This document shows positions 17,798 to 27,892 of a DNA stretch of 52,544 bases, piece by piece. Made by a program: the position numbers and the translations under genes. Every line of letters starts with the position of its first letter. Position 1 is the stretch's first letter. Source of the stretch: Halomonas campaniensis (GTDB taxonomy: Bacteria > Pseudomonadota > Gammaproteobacteria > Pseudomonadales > Halomonadaceae); contig NZ_JACHZF010000025.1 of assembly GCF_014193375.1 (NCBI RefSeq), positions 1 through 52,544 of the forward strand, read 5' to 3'. The notes beneath the pieces are model-generated. The model was not told the origin of the DNA. It saw only the letters and a program-made list of their open reading frames with translations, and ran no database searches.

Positions 17798-17810
17798 CTA
17801 GTTTGGTGCA
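17794..17810. promoter_or_regulatory. NtrC-binding palindrome upstream of ntrB
   Basis: TGCACTAGTTTGGTGCA is a perfect TGCAC-N7-GTGCA NtrC operator. Its centre lies about 63 bases before the -24 element at 17864, that is about 85-90 bases before the predicted transcription start, suitable for enhancer action and autoregulation of ntrBC. Confidence 0.75.
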
Positions 17811-17863
17811 TGTCGGTGCCCGGTCGGAGAGCGACAATGCGCTGATATCGCGCTTTCCTGGAG

Positions 17864-17879
17864 TGGCGCGCTTCTTGCA
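17864..17879 (+). promoter_or_regulatory. Sigma-54 (-24/-12) promoter of ntrBC
   Basis: TGGCGCGCTTCTTGCA matches TGGCACG-N4-TTGCA with one mismatch (G for A). It ends 26 bases before the ntrB ATG, leaving a short leader. With the NtrC palindrome upstream, this predicts positive autoregulation. Confidence 0.7.
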
Positions 17880-17905
17880 GTACCCATGGCAATAGTGGAT
17901 ACGAC

Positions 17906-18956
17906 ATGGCCCGATCGATGTACCAACGCTTGATGGAGCACCTGACCACGGCCGTACTGCTGCTGGACGGCGAGCTGCGGCTGAGGTGGATGAACCCCTC
18001 CGCCGAGGCGCTGCTGGCGGTCAGCCTGACCCGCGTGAAGGGGCTGGGGCTGGTCTCGTTGATGGAGCACGAGGATGGCCTCGGCGAGGTGCTCGGCAAG
18101 GCACGGGACGAGTTCCACCCCTTCACCCAGCGCGAGGCGCGCCTGGTGATGCAGGGCGGCGAGACGCTGACCGTGGACTACACGGTCACCCCGCTCTCGG
18201 CGGACGAGCTGCTGCTGGAGATCGAGCCCCGCGATCGCCTGATGCGCATCTCCCGGGAGGAGGCGCTGATGACCCGCCAGGAGACCATCAAGGTGCTGAC
18301 CCGCGGGCTGGCCCACGAGGTGAAGAACCCCCTGGGGGGCATCCGCGGCGCGGCCCAGCTGCTCGAGCGGGACCTGGACGACCCGGGGCTCAAGGAGTTC
18401 ACCCGGATCATCGTCGAGGAGGTGGACCGCCTGCGCGACCTGGTGGACTCCATGCTCGGCCCCAACCGGGTGACCCGCCACGAGCCGCTGAACATCCACA
18501 AGGTGCTGGAGCGGGTACGCTCGCTGCTGATCGTGGAGCATCCCCGGGTGCGGATCGAGCGCGACTACGACCCCAGCCTGCCCGACCTCGCCGGCGACGA
18601 GGCGCAGATGATCCAGGCGGTGCTCAACGTGGCGCGCAACGCCGTGGAGGCGATGACCGAGGCGGGCACGGCCGAGCCGCGGCTGGTGCTGCGCACCCGG
18701 GCGCGGCGCCAGTTCACCCTGGGCGCCGAGCGCCACCGGCTGGTCTGCGAGGTGGGCATCATCGACAACGGCCCGGGCATTCCCGCGGCGCTGCAGGAGA
18801 CCCTCTTCTATCCCATGGTCTCCGGCCGCGCCGACGGTAGTGGCCTCGGCCTCTCCATCGCCCAGGCGATCCTGCACCAGCACCAGGGCCTCATCGAATG
18901 CGAGTCCGTGCCGGGCCAAACCGAATTCCGACTGCTGATTCCGCTGGAGAAGCGCC

Positions 18957-18964
<8 letters not shown>
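17906..18964 (+). CDS. ntrB: Nitrogen regulation sensor histidine kinase NtrB
   Basis: A 352-residue soluble kinase/phosphatase controlling NtrC in response to the PII protein. An N-terminal PAS-like domain (about 5-110; AVLLLDGELRLRWMNPSAEALL) is followed by the H-box LTRGLAHEVKNPLGGIRGAA with phospho-acceptor His137, then the HATPase domain with N-box NVARNAVEAM, G1 IIDNGPGIP, and G2 GRADGSGLGLSIAQAI. It lacks membrane segments, as expected. The last eight bases overlap ntrC, so the two are translationally coupled. Confidence 0.96.
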
Positions 18965-20369
<1,405 letters not shown>

Positions 20370-20400
20370 GGAGGCCGTCCCGCTCTCCAGAGTCTGCGAA

Positions 20401-20566
20401 CGCATCCTGATCGAGACCGCCCTGCGCCACACCGGCGGACGCAAGGGCGAGGCCGCCGAGTTGCTGGGCTGGGGCCGCAATACGCTCACCCGGAAGCTGA
20501 AGACCCTGCTCCCGGCGCTCGCGGACGGGGAATGAGGAGGCCGTCCCGCTCTCCAGCGTCTGCGAA
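20401..20566 (+). pseudogene. Orphan second copy of the ntrC HTH 3' end
   Basis: Encodes the last 44 residues of NtrC identically, with TGA at 20533-20535. It differs from copy 1 at seven third-position or Leu first-position sites (for example CAT/CAC, GAA/GAG, GCG/GCC, CTG/TTG), all synonymous, plus one base in the spacer. There is no start codon or ribosome site in its frame, so it is probably not translated. Confidence 0.85.
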
Positions 20567-20701
20567 CGCATCCTGATCGAGACCGCCCTGCGCCACACCG
20601 GCGGGCGCAAGGGCGAGGCCGCCGAGTTGCTGGGCTGGGGGCGCAATACGCTCACCCGGAAGCTGAAGACCCTGCTCCCGGCGCTCGCGGACGGGGAGTA
20701 G
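20567..20701 (+). pseudogene. Orphan third copy of the ntrC HTH 3' end
   Basis: Same 44 residues again, ending GAG TAG where copies 1 and 2 have GAA TGA. It is closer to copy 2 than to copy 1 (two base differences from copy 2 before the final codons). The different but functional stop codon suggests that this is a natural gene end from an allele that had diverged under selection. No start of its own. Confidence 0.85.
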
Positions 20702-20737
20702 GCCAAGCGTCAAGCGCCAAGCGGTCATGAGGAGAAG

Positions 20738-21058
20738 CTAGCCGAGCAGTCGCCGCGCCAGCAGCCGCTGCATGTCGCGGCGGCTGTGGGCGATCAGGTA
20801 GACGATGAGGCGCTCGTCATGCTGGCGGTAGAGGATGCGTACCGGCGGCTCGATGACCTGGCGATACTCCCGGATGCCCAGTTCCAGCAGCTCGCGGGCA
20901 TGGCTGCCGCGCTCGGGGTGCTGCCCCAGCGACATGATGCGCGCTTCGATGGCGGCGAGCAGCTGCTCGGCCGCAGGGGGCGAGTCTTCAGCGATGAAGC
21001 CGTGGAGCTCGCGAAGGTCCTCGAAGGCCGAGGCCGTGAGCTCGACCCGCAGCGCCAC
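20738..21058 (-). CDS. RelE/ParE family toxin
   Basis: A 106-residue small basic protein of the ParE/RelE superfamily: VELTASAFEDLRELHGFIAEDSPPAAEQLLAAI at the N-terminus, then HPERGSHARELLELGIREYRQVIEPPVRILYRQHDERLIVYLIAHSRRDMQRLL. The ending IAHSRRD..RLL is the usual C-terminal block. ParE types poison gyrase and RelE types cut mRNA; sequence alone does not separate them here. The start is GTG at 21058, two bases after the stop of the antitoxin gene, the usual antitoxin-first order. Confidence 0.88.
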   Translation of the reverse strand: MALRVELTASAFEDLRELHGFIAEDSPPAAEQLLAAIEARIMSLGQHPERGSHARELLELGIREYRQVIEPPVRILYRQHDERLIVYLIAHSRRDMQRLLARRLLG

Positions 21059-21060
21059 GA

Positions 21061-21330
21061 CTAGCGATCCCCGCGGCGCAGCCGATGGAAGCCCTCTGCG
21101 GCATCCAGGGTCTTGCCCTGCTCGACCTCCTGGCTGCCCAGCGCCAGGATCTTGAGCAGTGCCAGTGTCTCCTGGGTCTGCTCATAGCTGCGGATGTCCT
21201 GCACGACCATCCTGGCCTCACCGTTCTGGGTGATCACCATGGGCTCGCGCAGCTCGTTGAGCGAGCGGGAAATCTCGGCGGCATGGGCCTTCAGATAGCT
21301 GATCGGCTTGATGTTCTCTGAGTACTTCAT
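21061..21330 (-). CDS. Phd/YefM family antitoxin
   Basis: An 89-residue antitoxin: MKYSENIKPISYLKAHAAEI followed by LNELREPMVITQNGEARMVVQDIRSYEQTQETLALLKILAL. This is the Phd/YefM DNA-binding fold with a C-terminal helix that wraps the toxin. It should neutralise the ParE/RelE toxin immediately downstream and repress the pair's own promoter, which would lie in the 145 bases shared with the divergent dgt gene. Confidence 0.9.
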   Translation of the reverse strand: MKYSENIKPISYLKAHAAEISRSLNELREPMVITQNGEARMVVQDIRSYEQTQETLALLKILALGSQEVEQGKTLDAAEGFHRLRRGDR

Positions 21331-21475
21331 GGCGTCTGGTTTCGCACGGGCATGTGGACTGAATTTAGTCCGGATTTGGTGTCATGGCAACCGAGGGCTG
21401 GGCCAACGCCCTGCGCCAGGGCTGGGCGGCGATGGCCGGGGCTGCCAGAATGGGGTCTCTCAAGGAGAGACGCCC

Positions 21476-22825
21476 ATGACGCAGATGAGCTGGCAGCGGC
21501 TGCTGGACCCGAGCCGCCTGCATGACCGGCGCGACGAGCGCCCCGGCGGCGGCCGCGACGAGATCGGTCGCAGCCCCTTCCACAAGGACCACGACCGGAT
21601 CGTCTTCGCCGGCTCCTTCCGCCGCCTGGGGCGCAAGACCCAGGTCCACCCGCTGACCGACAACGACCATATCCACACCCGCCTCACTCACTCCCTGGAG
21701 GTAGGCTGCGTGGGCCGCTCGCTGGGCATGATCGTCGGCGAGCGGCTCAGTGGCCGCCTGCCCGGCTGGATCACCCCGGCCGACCTGGGGGTGATCGTCC
21801 AGGCGGCGTGCCTGGGCCACGACATCGGCAACCCGCCCTTCGGCCACGCCGGCGAGTATGCCATCCGCGACTGGTTCGCCCGGGCCGAGTCCGACGGCAG
21901 CGGCCTGCTCGACGGGCTCTCGGCGCCCGAACGCGAGGACCTGCTCACCTACGAGGGCAACGCCCAGGGCTTTCGCATTGTCACCCAGGTGGAGTACAAC
22001 CAGTTCCGCGGCGGGATGCGCCTGACCACGGCGACCCTGGGCACCCTGCTCAAGTACCCCTGGACCGTGGAGCACGGCGGGGCGGCCGGCAAGTTCGGCT
22101 GCTACCAGAGCGAACGCCACCTGCTCGTCGAGGTGGCCGAGCGGCTGGGCCTGCTGCCCCGGGGCGAGGGGCGCTGGTGTCGCCACCCGCTGGCCTGGCT
22201 GGTGGAGGCCGCCGACGACATCTGCTATGCGCTGCTCGACCTCGAGGATGGCCTGGAGATGGGCATCCTGCGCTACGAGGAGGTCGCCGACGTGCTGATC
22301 CAGATCGCCGGCGGCGAGCCGGCGGACTATGCGGCCATGCAGCGTCACGGGGTCTCCCAGCGGCGGCGCATCGCCGCGCTGCGCGGGGCGGCCATGGAGC
22401 GGGCGGTGAACGACGTGGGGGCGGTGTTCGTGCAGCACGAGGCGGAGCTGCTGGGCGGGCGCCTCAAGGAGGACCTGCTGGAGCTCTGCCACCCGGACCT
22501 GGGCTGGGGGGTCAAGGCGGCCAAGCAGCTGGCCCGGGAGCGCATCTTCCAGAACGAGCGCAAGGCCAAGCTGGAGATCGGTGCCTACACGACCCTGGGC
22601 ATCCTGCTGGAGGCTTTCATCGGCGCGGCCCACGAGCTCCACCACACCGGCCGCTCGACCTTCAAGCATCAGCGGGTGCTGGCGCTGATCGGCGAGAACA
22701 CCCCGCGCCCCTCCTGGAGCCTCTACGACAGCTACCGGCGCATGCTGGACTTCATCGGGGGCATGACCGACCACTACGCCGTGGACCTGGCTCAGGAGAT
22801 GGGCGGCCGGCTGCGGGGCGACTGA
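21476..22825 (+). CDS. dgt: Deoxyguanosinetriphosphate triphosphohydrolase (dNTPase)
   Basis: A 449-residue cytoplasmic HD-domain enzyme that converts dGTP (or other dNTPs) to nucleoside and triphosphate. Metal ligands are visible: His72 in HTRLTHSLEV, and His115-Asp116 in CLGHDIGNPPFGHAGE. The later EAADDICYALLDLEDGLEMG provides the fourth ligand. The ATG at 21476 follows AAGGAGAG; the open frame extends 56 codons upstream over the antitoxin promoter region and is not used. Length is like Dgt-type enzymes of proteobacteria. Confidence 0.92.
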   Translation: MTQMSWQRLLDPSRLHDRRDERPGGGRDEIGRSPFHKDHDRIVFAGSFRRLGRKTQVHPLTDNDHIHTRLTHSLEVGCVGRSLGMIVGERLSGRLPGWITPADLGVIVQAACLGHDIGNPPFGHAGEYAIRDWFARAESDGSGLLDGLSAPEREDLLTYEGNAQGFRIVTQVEYNQFRGGMRLTTATLGTLLKYPWTVEHGGAAGKFGCYQSERHLLVEVAERLGLLPRGEGRWCRHPLAWLVEAADDICYALLDLEDGLEMGILRYEEVADVLIQIAGGEPADYAAMQRHGVSQRRRIAALRGAAMERAVNDVGAVFVQHEAELLGGRLKEDLLELCHPDLGWGVKAAKQLARERIFQNERKAKLEIGAYTTLGILLEAFIGAAHELHHTGRSTFKHQRVLALIGENTPRPSWSLYDSYRRMLDFIGGMTDHYAVDLAQEMGGRLRGD

Positions 22826-22874
22826 GGCCGGCAGCGGGCCGCCGCCCGGCCCCGGGCGTGTGGGCCTATGGAGG

Positions 22875-23780
22875 TCAGTCCGTCGCGGCGTTCAGCTGCT
22901 CCACCCGGGCGGCACGCTCGCGCAGCGCGGCGATCGCCGCGTCGTGGGCCGCCGGGTCGAACTCGCCGGGGCAAAGCTCGGCGAGGGTCAGGGAGAGGTT
23001 CTCGCCGCTGACCACCAGCAGGTCATCGGGGGCCTCGCTGGCCTCCACGTTCCAGCCGGGCAGCGTCAGCACGCCCATCACCGGGACCTCGCGGCCGGTC
23101 TGCTGGGCCAGCCAGTCGGCCATCCAGCGGGTCAGCTCGCGGGTCCTCTCCAGCGGCTGGCGCTCGCTCCAGCCGGGGAAGCGCAGCCGCTCGCGCTCCA
23201 CGTTGACCAGGTTGATCTCCTGGCCGGAGGGCGTGAACGGACGGGTGCGGGCGCGGGTCTCTACCACGAAGACCCCGCAGGGGGTGACCACCACGTGGTC
23301 GATGCGGGTGCCGTTGCCCGGCACGTCGTGGAAGACGTAGTAGGGGTGGGCCTCGGGGCGGATCAGTCGCGCCAGCTCCTGGCCCACCGCCAGCTCGCAG
23401 GCCAGTCCCAGCTTCAGGCGGCGGATCCGCTGGAAGTCGCGGATCAGCAGGAAGCAGTAGAGCAGCACCAGCAGCGTGCTGAGTGCCCCGTAGAGGGCCC
23501 ACTCGAACCAGTTCTGCTCGGTGGCGAAGAGCATCCGCCCCATGCCGTAGACCAGCGGCGCCAGGGTCACGATGGGCCCCAGGGCGCCGTTGAGGAAGAG
23601 GCCGGCAAAGGCGCGGTCGAGGCGGTCGCGCAGGGCCTGACCGGGCTCGCGGAGCTGGTGGGCATCGAACGGCGAGCGCACCCGGGCATCGTGCAGGTTG
23701 CGCAGTGCCATCACGATCACCGCCATGGCCGAGAGCGGAAACAGGAAGATCAGGGGAAGCAGGTATTCCAGCCAGGCCAT
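22875..23780 (-). CDS. NERD (nuclease-related) domain membrane protein
   Basis: A 301-residue protein. Hydrophobic segments at about 5-25 and 60-115 anchor it in the membrane. Residues about 125-225 form a NERD domain: LACELAVGQELARL, then YYVFHDVPGNGTRIDHVVVTPCGVFVVETRARTRP. The IDH...GVFVVETR pattern corresponds to the catalytic D-(E/T)xK-like core of restriction-endonuclease-fold proteins, but the expected ExK appears as ETR, so activity is uncertain. The role is not known. It converges on dgt. Confidence 0.8.
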   Translation of the reverse strand: MAWLEYLLPLIFLFPLSAMAVIVMALRNLHDARVRSPFDAHQLREPGQALRDRLDRAFAGLFLNGALGPIVTLAPLVYGMGRMLFATEQNWFEWALYGALSTLLVLLYCFLLIRDFQRIRRLKLGLACELAVGQELARLIRPEAHPYYVFHDVPGNGTRIDHVVVTPCGVFVVETRARTRPFTPSGQEINLVNVERERLRFPGWSERQPLERTRELTRWMADWLAQQTGREVPVMGVLTLPGWNVEASEAPDDLLVVSGENLSLTLAELCPGEFDPAAHDAAIAALRERAARVEQLNAATD

Positions 23781-23904
23781 CGGGATTCCTTGCCCATTCA
23801 GTGGGGAGGGTCAGGGGAGTCGTTGGCCCATTCTAGACAACCTCGACCGTCGGGGGCCATGCTCTTTCGGTTCGAGGCGCGGAGAAGGCGAGGTGCGAGT
23901 GGAC

Positions 23905-24783
23905 ATGCGAACGAATCAGAACGGGCTCGTCGACCGGCAGGCGCTCGACGACCTGCGGGCCTTCCTCGAACGGCATTCCGGGCTCGTGGTGCTGACCGGG
24001 GCGGGGATCAGCACCGCCAGCGGCATTCCCGACTACCGTGACCGCAGCGGCGGCTGGAAGCGCTCGCCGCCCATGCAGCACCAGCAGTTCATGGGCAGCC
24101 ATGCGGCCCGCCAGCGCTACTGGGCGCGGGCCCTGGTGGGCTTCCGCACCCTGGGCGAGGCACGTCCCAATGCGGCCCATCGTGCCCTGGCACGGCTCGA
24201 GGCGCTGGGCCGGATCCGTGGGGTGATCACCCAGAACGTCGATGGCCTGCACCAGCGGGCGGGTTCGCGCCGGGTGATCGACCTCCACGGCCGGGCCGAC
24301 CGGGTGCGCTGCATGGGCTGCGGGGCCCGGCGCATGCGTCACGACCTGCACGCCGAGCTCGCCGATCGGAACCCTCGGTGGTCGACCACCGGCGCGCGGG
24401 CCGCCCCGGACGGCGATGCCGACCTGGAGACCGACTTCTCGAGCTTCGAGGTGCCCGGCTGCACGCGCTGCGGCGACGGCATCTGGAAGCCCGACGTGGT
24501 GTTCTTCGGCGACAGCGTGCCTCGCGATACCGTCGAGCGCGCCTTCGACCTGCTGGCCGAGAGCGAGGCGCTGCTGGTGGTCGGCTCCTCGCTGATGGTC
24601 TTCTCCGGCTTCCGCTTTGCCCGGGCCGCCGCCCGCGACGGCAAGCCGATCGCCTGCCTCAACCTCGGGCGCACCCGGGCCGACGACCTCTATGCCGTGA
24701 AGCTGGAGGCGCCGGTCGAGCTGGCGCTGGACGCCCTGCTGGCCGGCCTCGAGGCTCAGCCACCGGCCAGCTTGACGGTATAG
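23905..24783 (+). CDS. SIR2 family NAD-dependent protein deacetylase
   Basis: A 292-residue sirtuin. NAD-binding TGAGIS (31-36) and GIPDYRD, then TQNVDGLHQRAG (109-120), catalytic His128 in DLHG, and four zinc cysteines at 136, 139, 186 and 189 (CMGC ... CTRC). The segments DGIWKPDVVFFGD and VVGSSLMV match SIRT4-like (class II) sirtuins, whose bacterial members also include lipoamidases, so deacetylation is the default but not the only option. The start could also be GTG at 23893 (closer to GGAGAAGG). Its 3' end overlaps the convergent yciH by 28 bases. Confidence 0.9.
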   Translation: MRTNQNGLVDRQALDDLRAFLERHSGLVVLTGAGISTASGIPDYRDRSGGWKRSPPMQHQQFMGSHAARQRYWARALVGFRTLGEARPNAAHRALARLEALGRIRGVITQNVDGLHQRAGSRRVIDLHGRADRVRCMGCGARRMRHDLHAELADRNPRWSTTGARAAPDGDADLETDFSSFEVPGCTRCGDGIWKPDVVFFGDSVPRDTVERAFDLLAESEALLVVGSSLMVFSGFRFARAAARDGKPIACLNLGRTRADDLYAVKLEAPVELALDALLAGLEAQPPASLTV

Positions 24784-25130
24784 CCACGCGCCTCCAGCTC
24801 GGCCTTGAGCGTATCGCGATGGTCGCCCTGGATCTCGATGACGCCCTCCTTCACGGCGCCGCCGGTGCCGCAGCGCTTCTTCAGCGCCTTGGCGAGGGCC
24901 TTGAGCTCGGCCGCCGGCAGCGGGATGCCCGAGACGGTGGTCACCCCCTTGCCCTTGCGGCCGCTGGTCTCCCGGCGGAGGCGCACGATGCCGTCGAGTT
25001 CGGCCAGCCGGGCCTGCTCGGCCTGTTCGTCACAGCGGCAGTCGGCCACCGGTTGGCGGCAGTCGGGGCAGGTCTCCCCGTGCTCGGTGGAGTAGACCAG
25101 GCCGCGAAGCTGATCCTGAAGTGAGGCCAT
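24756..25130 (-). CDS. yciH: Sui1/eIF1-like translation factor YciH
   Basis: A 124-residue protein. An N-terminal Cys cluster (CPDCRQPVADCRC) is followed by the SUI1 domain: RRETSGRKGKGVTTVSGIP, LKALAKALKKRCGTGGAVKEGVIEIQGDH and a C-terminal LEARGYTVKLAGG. Eukaryotic eIF1 relatives check start-codon selection; bacterial YciH is thought to modulate initiation, especially under stress. It starts with ATG after GGAG, downstream of the HAD gene on the same strand (85-base gap). Confidence 0.9.
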   Translation of the reverse strand: MASLQDQLRGLVYSTEHGETCPDCRQPVADCRCDEQAEQARLAELDGIVRLRRETSGRKGKGVTTVSGIPLPAAELKALAKALKKRCGTGGAVKEGVIEIQGDHRDTLKAELEARGYTVKLAGG

Positions 25131-25216
25131 GACGGGCTCCCCCCTGCGGATGAATGAAGGCAGTGGCGGGATGATAGCGCCCGCGGCGCCCGGCTGCATC
25201 GTCGCCGGGTGCGGGC

Positions 25217-25906
25217 TCAGCGGGCCGTGGCCACGCGGGAGGGCGGGTCGTTGACGAGCCGGGCGACCACCGTGGGCAGCTGGAACATGCTGGTGATCAT
25301 GATGGCGCCCTCCGGGGTCTCCTCCACGTCGGGGAAGCGGTTGAGGTGGATCACCGTCATGCCCGCGGCCAGGGCGGCACGCACGCCTACCACGGAATCC
25401 TCGATGACCAGGCACTGCGCCGGGGCAAAGCCCATCTCGCGGGCGGCGTGAAGGTAGAGGCAGGGGTCGGGCTTCCAGCAGTTGGCGACATAGGCGCTGA
25501 ACAGGTGGTCGCCGAACACCGCCTCGAGGCCGGTGGCGGCCAGGGAGGTGCGGATCTTGTTCTCGGGGCCGTTGGAGACGACGCCCATGGGGTAGTCCTG
25601 GAGCAGCGCCAGCGCCTCGGTGGCACCGGCGATGGGGCGGAGCTCGCTGGCCAGGCGGTGATTGAGGTTGCTGCGCATCGTCGCCTCCAGCGGCTCGAGG
25701 CGCTCGGGGTCGACGCTGCCGTGCCGGCGCTCCAGCTCTGCCACGATGCGACGGAAGCGGGCGCCGCGGAACTCGCCCATGTAGTCGCTGGGCTGGAACG
25801 GCAGCCCCACCGCCGTCAGGGCGGTGGACATCTCGTCGGCGAGCAGCGGCTCGCTGTCGACCAGGGTGCCGTCACAGTCAAAGAGCAGGCAGAGAGGGCG
25901 TGGCAT
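25217..25906 (-). CDS. HAD superfamily hydrolase, subfamily IA
   Basis: A 229-residue phosphatase-type protein. Motif I FDCDGTLVDSE (nucleophile and acid Asp), a helical cap, motif II GVVSNGP, motif III KPDPCLYLHAA with the Lys, and motif IV VIEDSVVGVRAALAAGM. The cap type and length resemble beta-phosphoglucomutase / YieH-like 6-phosphogluconate phosphatases. The substrate is unknown. The start may be GTG at 25909 or ATG at 25906 (adjacent codons); both follow GAGG. Confidence 0.88.
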   Translation of the reverse strand: MPRPLCLLFDCDGTLVDSEPLLADEMSTALTAVGLPFQPSDYMGEFRGARFRRIVAELERRHGSVDPERLEPLEATMRSNLNHRLASELRPIAGATEALALLQDYPMGVVSNGPENKIRTSLAATGLEAVFGDHLFSAYVANCWKPDPCLYLHAAREMGFAPAQCLVIEDSVVGVRAALAAGMTVIHLNRFPDVEETPEGAIMITSMFQLPTVVARLVNDPPSRVATAR

Positions 25907-25909
25907 CAC

Positions 25910-26301
25910 CAGACCTCACGGGTGTGGCCAGAGTGCATCATGTCCCTTATTAAAGCCTACTCCGGCCACTTTGTGAACAGTGTTTTCAATCTTCGGCCGG
26001 CAGTCCCTGGGCGGCCCACCCCCTGCCGCTGGCCGCGGGGCCACTGTGCCGGCCGGCCCCATGTGCCAGATTTCACCACGTCGCGGGGGTGTTCCCGGCC
26101 AGGATGGCCTGGTGCAATACCATTTCATTTAATTGATTTTAAAGCGTTTTTATTTTTCTGTTGGCAGCCTGGCCCGCTGCCTGCACCAGTCGAGGTGAGC
26201 AGGACATGTCGGCGAGACGCCTTACCGGCCTCTCGACATGACACACGAAGCCCTCGGCTTCATCAGGAAATTCACGTTCAGACTCCATTGGAGGTGCGAA
26301 C
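25910..26301. other. AT-rich intergenic region with a 5' leader hairpin
   Basis: About 390 bases without a gene. Bases 26120-26160 are strikingly AT-rich for this window (TTTAATTGATTTTAAAGCG, then a T-run), the likely promoter region of the acidic protein gene at 26302. Between it and that gene an inverted repeat CATGTCG...CGACATG (26205-26240) can fold in the leader RNA. The left part should hold the promoter of the divergent HAD gene. Confidence 0.5.
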
Positions 26302-26601
26302 ATGATGTCCAAGGAATTCCTCAAGAAACTCGGTATCTTCGGTATTACCTTCGGCCTGGCCGCCAGCCCGCTGGCCTTCGGCGACATGCACGACGAGGAG
26401 CCGGAAGAGCCGACGCCCCACGAGGAGACCGCCCCGGATGCCACCGGTGGCAGCAGCCAGGGCAACGCCGAGACCGGCACGGCCTATGACGGCACCGAGT
26501 ACGAGAACGAGGAAGAGGAGTACGAGTTCGACGAGGAAGAGGAGAACGAAGAGGAAGAGTGGGAGACCCCCGACGAGGAGGAAGGGGATTCCAGCTGGTA
26601 A
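26302..26601 (+). CDS. Small, extremely acidic exported protein
   Basis: A 99-residue protein that I do not recognise. Residues 1-27 are a signal peptide (KKLGIFGITFGLAASPLAFG). The mature part is almost entirely disordered: about half its residues are Glu or Asp, with Tyr and Trp spaced through runs such as EEEEYEFDEEEENEEEEWET, and it ends DSSW. There are no cysteines. GGAGG seven bases before the ATG and an AT-rich leader suggest strong expression; the next ATG (26305) is also possible. The composition fits a polyanionic periplasmic or secreted protein, perhaps for cation binding in high salt; that role is inference. Confidence 0.75.
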   Translation: MMSKEFLKKLGIFGITFGLAASPLAFGDMHDEEPEEPTPHEETAPDATGGSSQGNAETGTAYDGTEYENEEEEYEFDEEEENEEEEWETPDEEEGDSSW

Positions 26602-26620
26602 TCGCCTCGAGGCTCCCATC

Positions 26621-26669
26621 GGAGGAAGCCGCTTCCTCCCTGCCGCCCCCGGCCATGCGCCGGGGGCGG
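26621..26669 (+). terminator. Two adjacent hairpins after the acidic protein gene
   Basis: A perfect 8-bp hairpin (GGAGGAAG / CTTCCTCC, 26621-26639) is followed by a perfect 11-bp GC hairpin (CCGCCCCCGGC / GCCGGGGGCGG, 26643-26669) leading into TGTCGTTGG. The second is the better terminator candidate, although its T-run is weak. Confidence 0.55.
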
Positions 26670-26736
26670 TGTCGTTGGTGAGGTGGCTGGCTCTCACCGG
26701 CCGCCCCCTTCTGTCGCCTGCCTGACCGTCAGCGTC

Positions 26737-27801
26737 TCACTTCACCTTGGGGGCGAGCTCGCCGCTCTCGTAGCGACCGACCATGGCCTCGAGGCTGATC
26801 GGCTTGATGCGGCTGGCGTTGCCGGCGGTGCCGAACGCCTCGTAGCGGGCGATGCAGACGTCGCGCATGGCCGAGACGGTCTCCTTGAGGAACTTGCGCG
26901 GGTCGAACTCGCTGGGGTGCTCGGCCAGGAAGCGGCGCACCGCCCCGGTGGAGGCCAGGCGCAGGTCGGTGTCGATGTTGACCTTGCGCACGCCGTGGCG
27001 GATGCCCTCGACGATCTCCTCCACCGGCACGCCGTAGGTCTCGGGGATCTCGCCGCCGTAGCGGTTGATCACCTCGAGCCACTCCTGGGGCACCGAGGAG
27101 GAGCCGTGCATCACCAGGTGGGTGTCGGGGATGCGGGCGTGGATCTCCTTGATGCGCTGGATGGAGAGGGTGTCGCCGGTGGGCGGCTTGGTGAACTTGT
27201 AGGCGCCGTGGCTGGTGCCGATGGCGATGGCCAGGGCGTCGACCTGGGTGGCCTTGACGAACTCGGCGGCCTCCTCGGGATCGGTGAGCAGCTGCTCAAT
27301 GTCCAGCTTGCCCTCGGCGCCGATGCCGTCCTCCTCGCCGGCCATGCCGGTCTCCAGGCTGCCCAGGCAGCCCAGCTCGCCCTCCACGGAGACGCCGCAG
27401 GCATGGGCCATCTCCACGGTGCGACGGGTGACGTCGACGTTGTAGGCGTAGTCCATCGGGGTCTTGCCGTCCTCGCCCAGCGAGCCGTCCATCATCACCG
27501 AGGAGAAGCCGAGCTGGATGGAGCGCTGGCACACCGCGGGGCTGGTGCCGTGGTCCTGGTGCATCACCACCGGGATATGCGGGAACTCCTCCACCGCGGC
27601 CAGGATCAGGTGGCGCAGGAAGGGGGCCCCGGCGTACTTGCGGGCGCCGGCGGAGGCCTGGACGATCACCGGGGAGTCGGTGGCGTCGGCGGCTTCCATG
27701 ATGGCGCGCATCTGCTCGAGGTTGTTGACGTTGAAGGCCGGGATGCCGTAGCCGCGCTCGGCGGCGTGGTCCAGCATCTGGCGCATGCTGATCAGTGCCA
27801 T
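26737..27801 (-). CDS. fba: Fructose-bisphosphate aldolase, class II
   Basis: A 354-residue zinc-dependent aldolase splitting or forming fructose-1,6-bisphosphate. [30 protein letters not shown], the zinc-ligand region [24 protein letters not shown], and the later HGAYKF and [12 protein letters not shown] segments define the longer class IIA type ('Calvin cycle subtype', CbbA-like) rather than the enteric FbaA. It is the last gene of the run epd-pgk-fba, 91 bases after pgk. A class I aldolase gene lies nearby at 31519. Confidence 0.95.
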   Translation of the reverse strand: MALISMRQMLDHAAERGYGIPAFNVNNLEQMRAIMEAADATDSPVIVQASAGARKYAGAPFLRHLILAAVEEFPHIPVVMHQDHGTSPAVCQRSIQLGFSSVMMDGSLGEDGKTPMDYAYNVDVTRRTVEMAHACGVSVEGELGCLGSLETGMAGEEDGIGAEGKLDIEQLLTDPEEAAEFVKATQVDALAIAIGTSHGAYKFTKPPTGDTLSIQRIKEIHARIPDTHLVMHGSSSVPQEWLEVINRYGGEIPETYGVPVEEIVEGIRHGVRKVNIDTDLRLASTGAVRRFLAEHPSEFDPRKFLKETVSAMRDVCIARYEAFGTAGNASRIKPISLEAMVGRYESGELAPKVK

Positions 27802-27892
27802 GGGGTCACCTTGTTCACGTGGTCGCGGCGCCGCCCGGGCGCCGCATGACGTTCATCGAAAAGGGGTTGTCGTCGGTCAATGGGGGCCGGCA

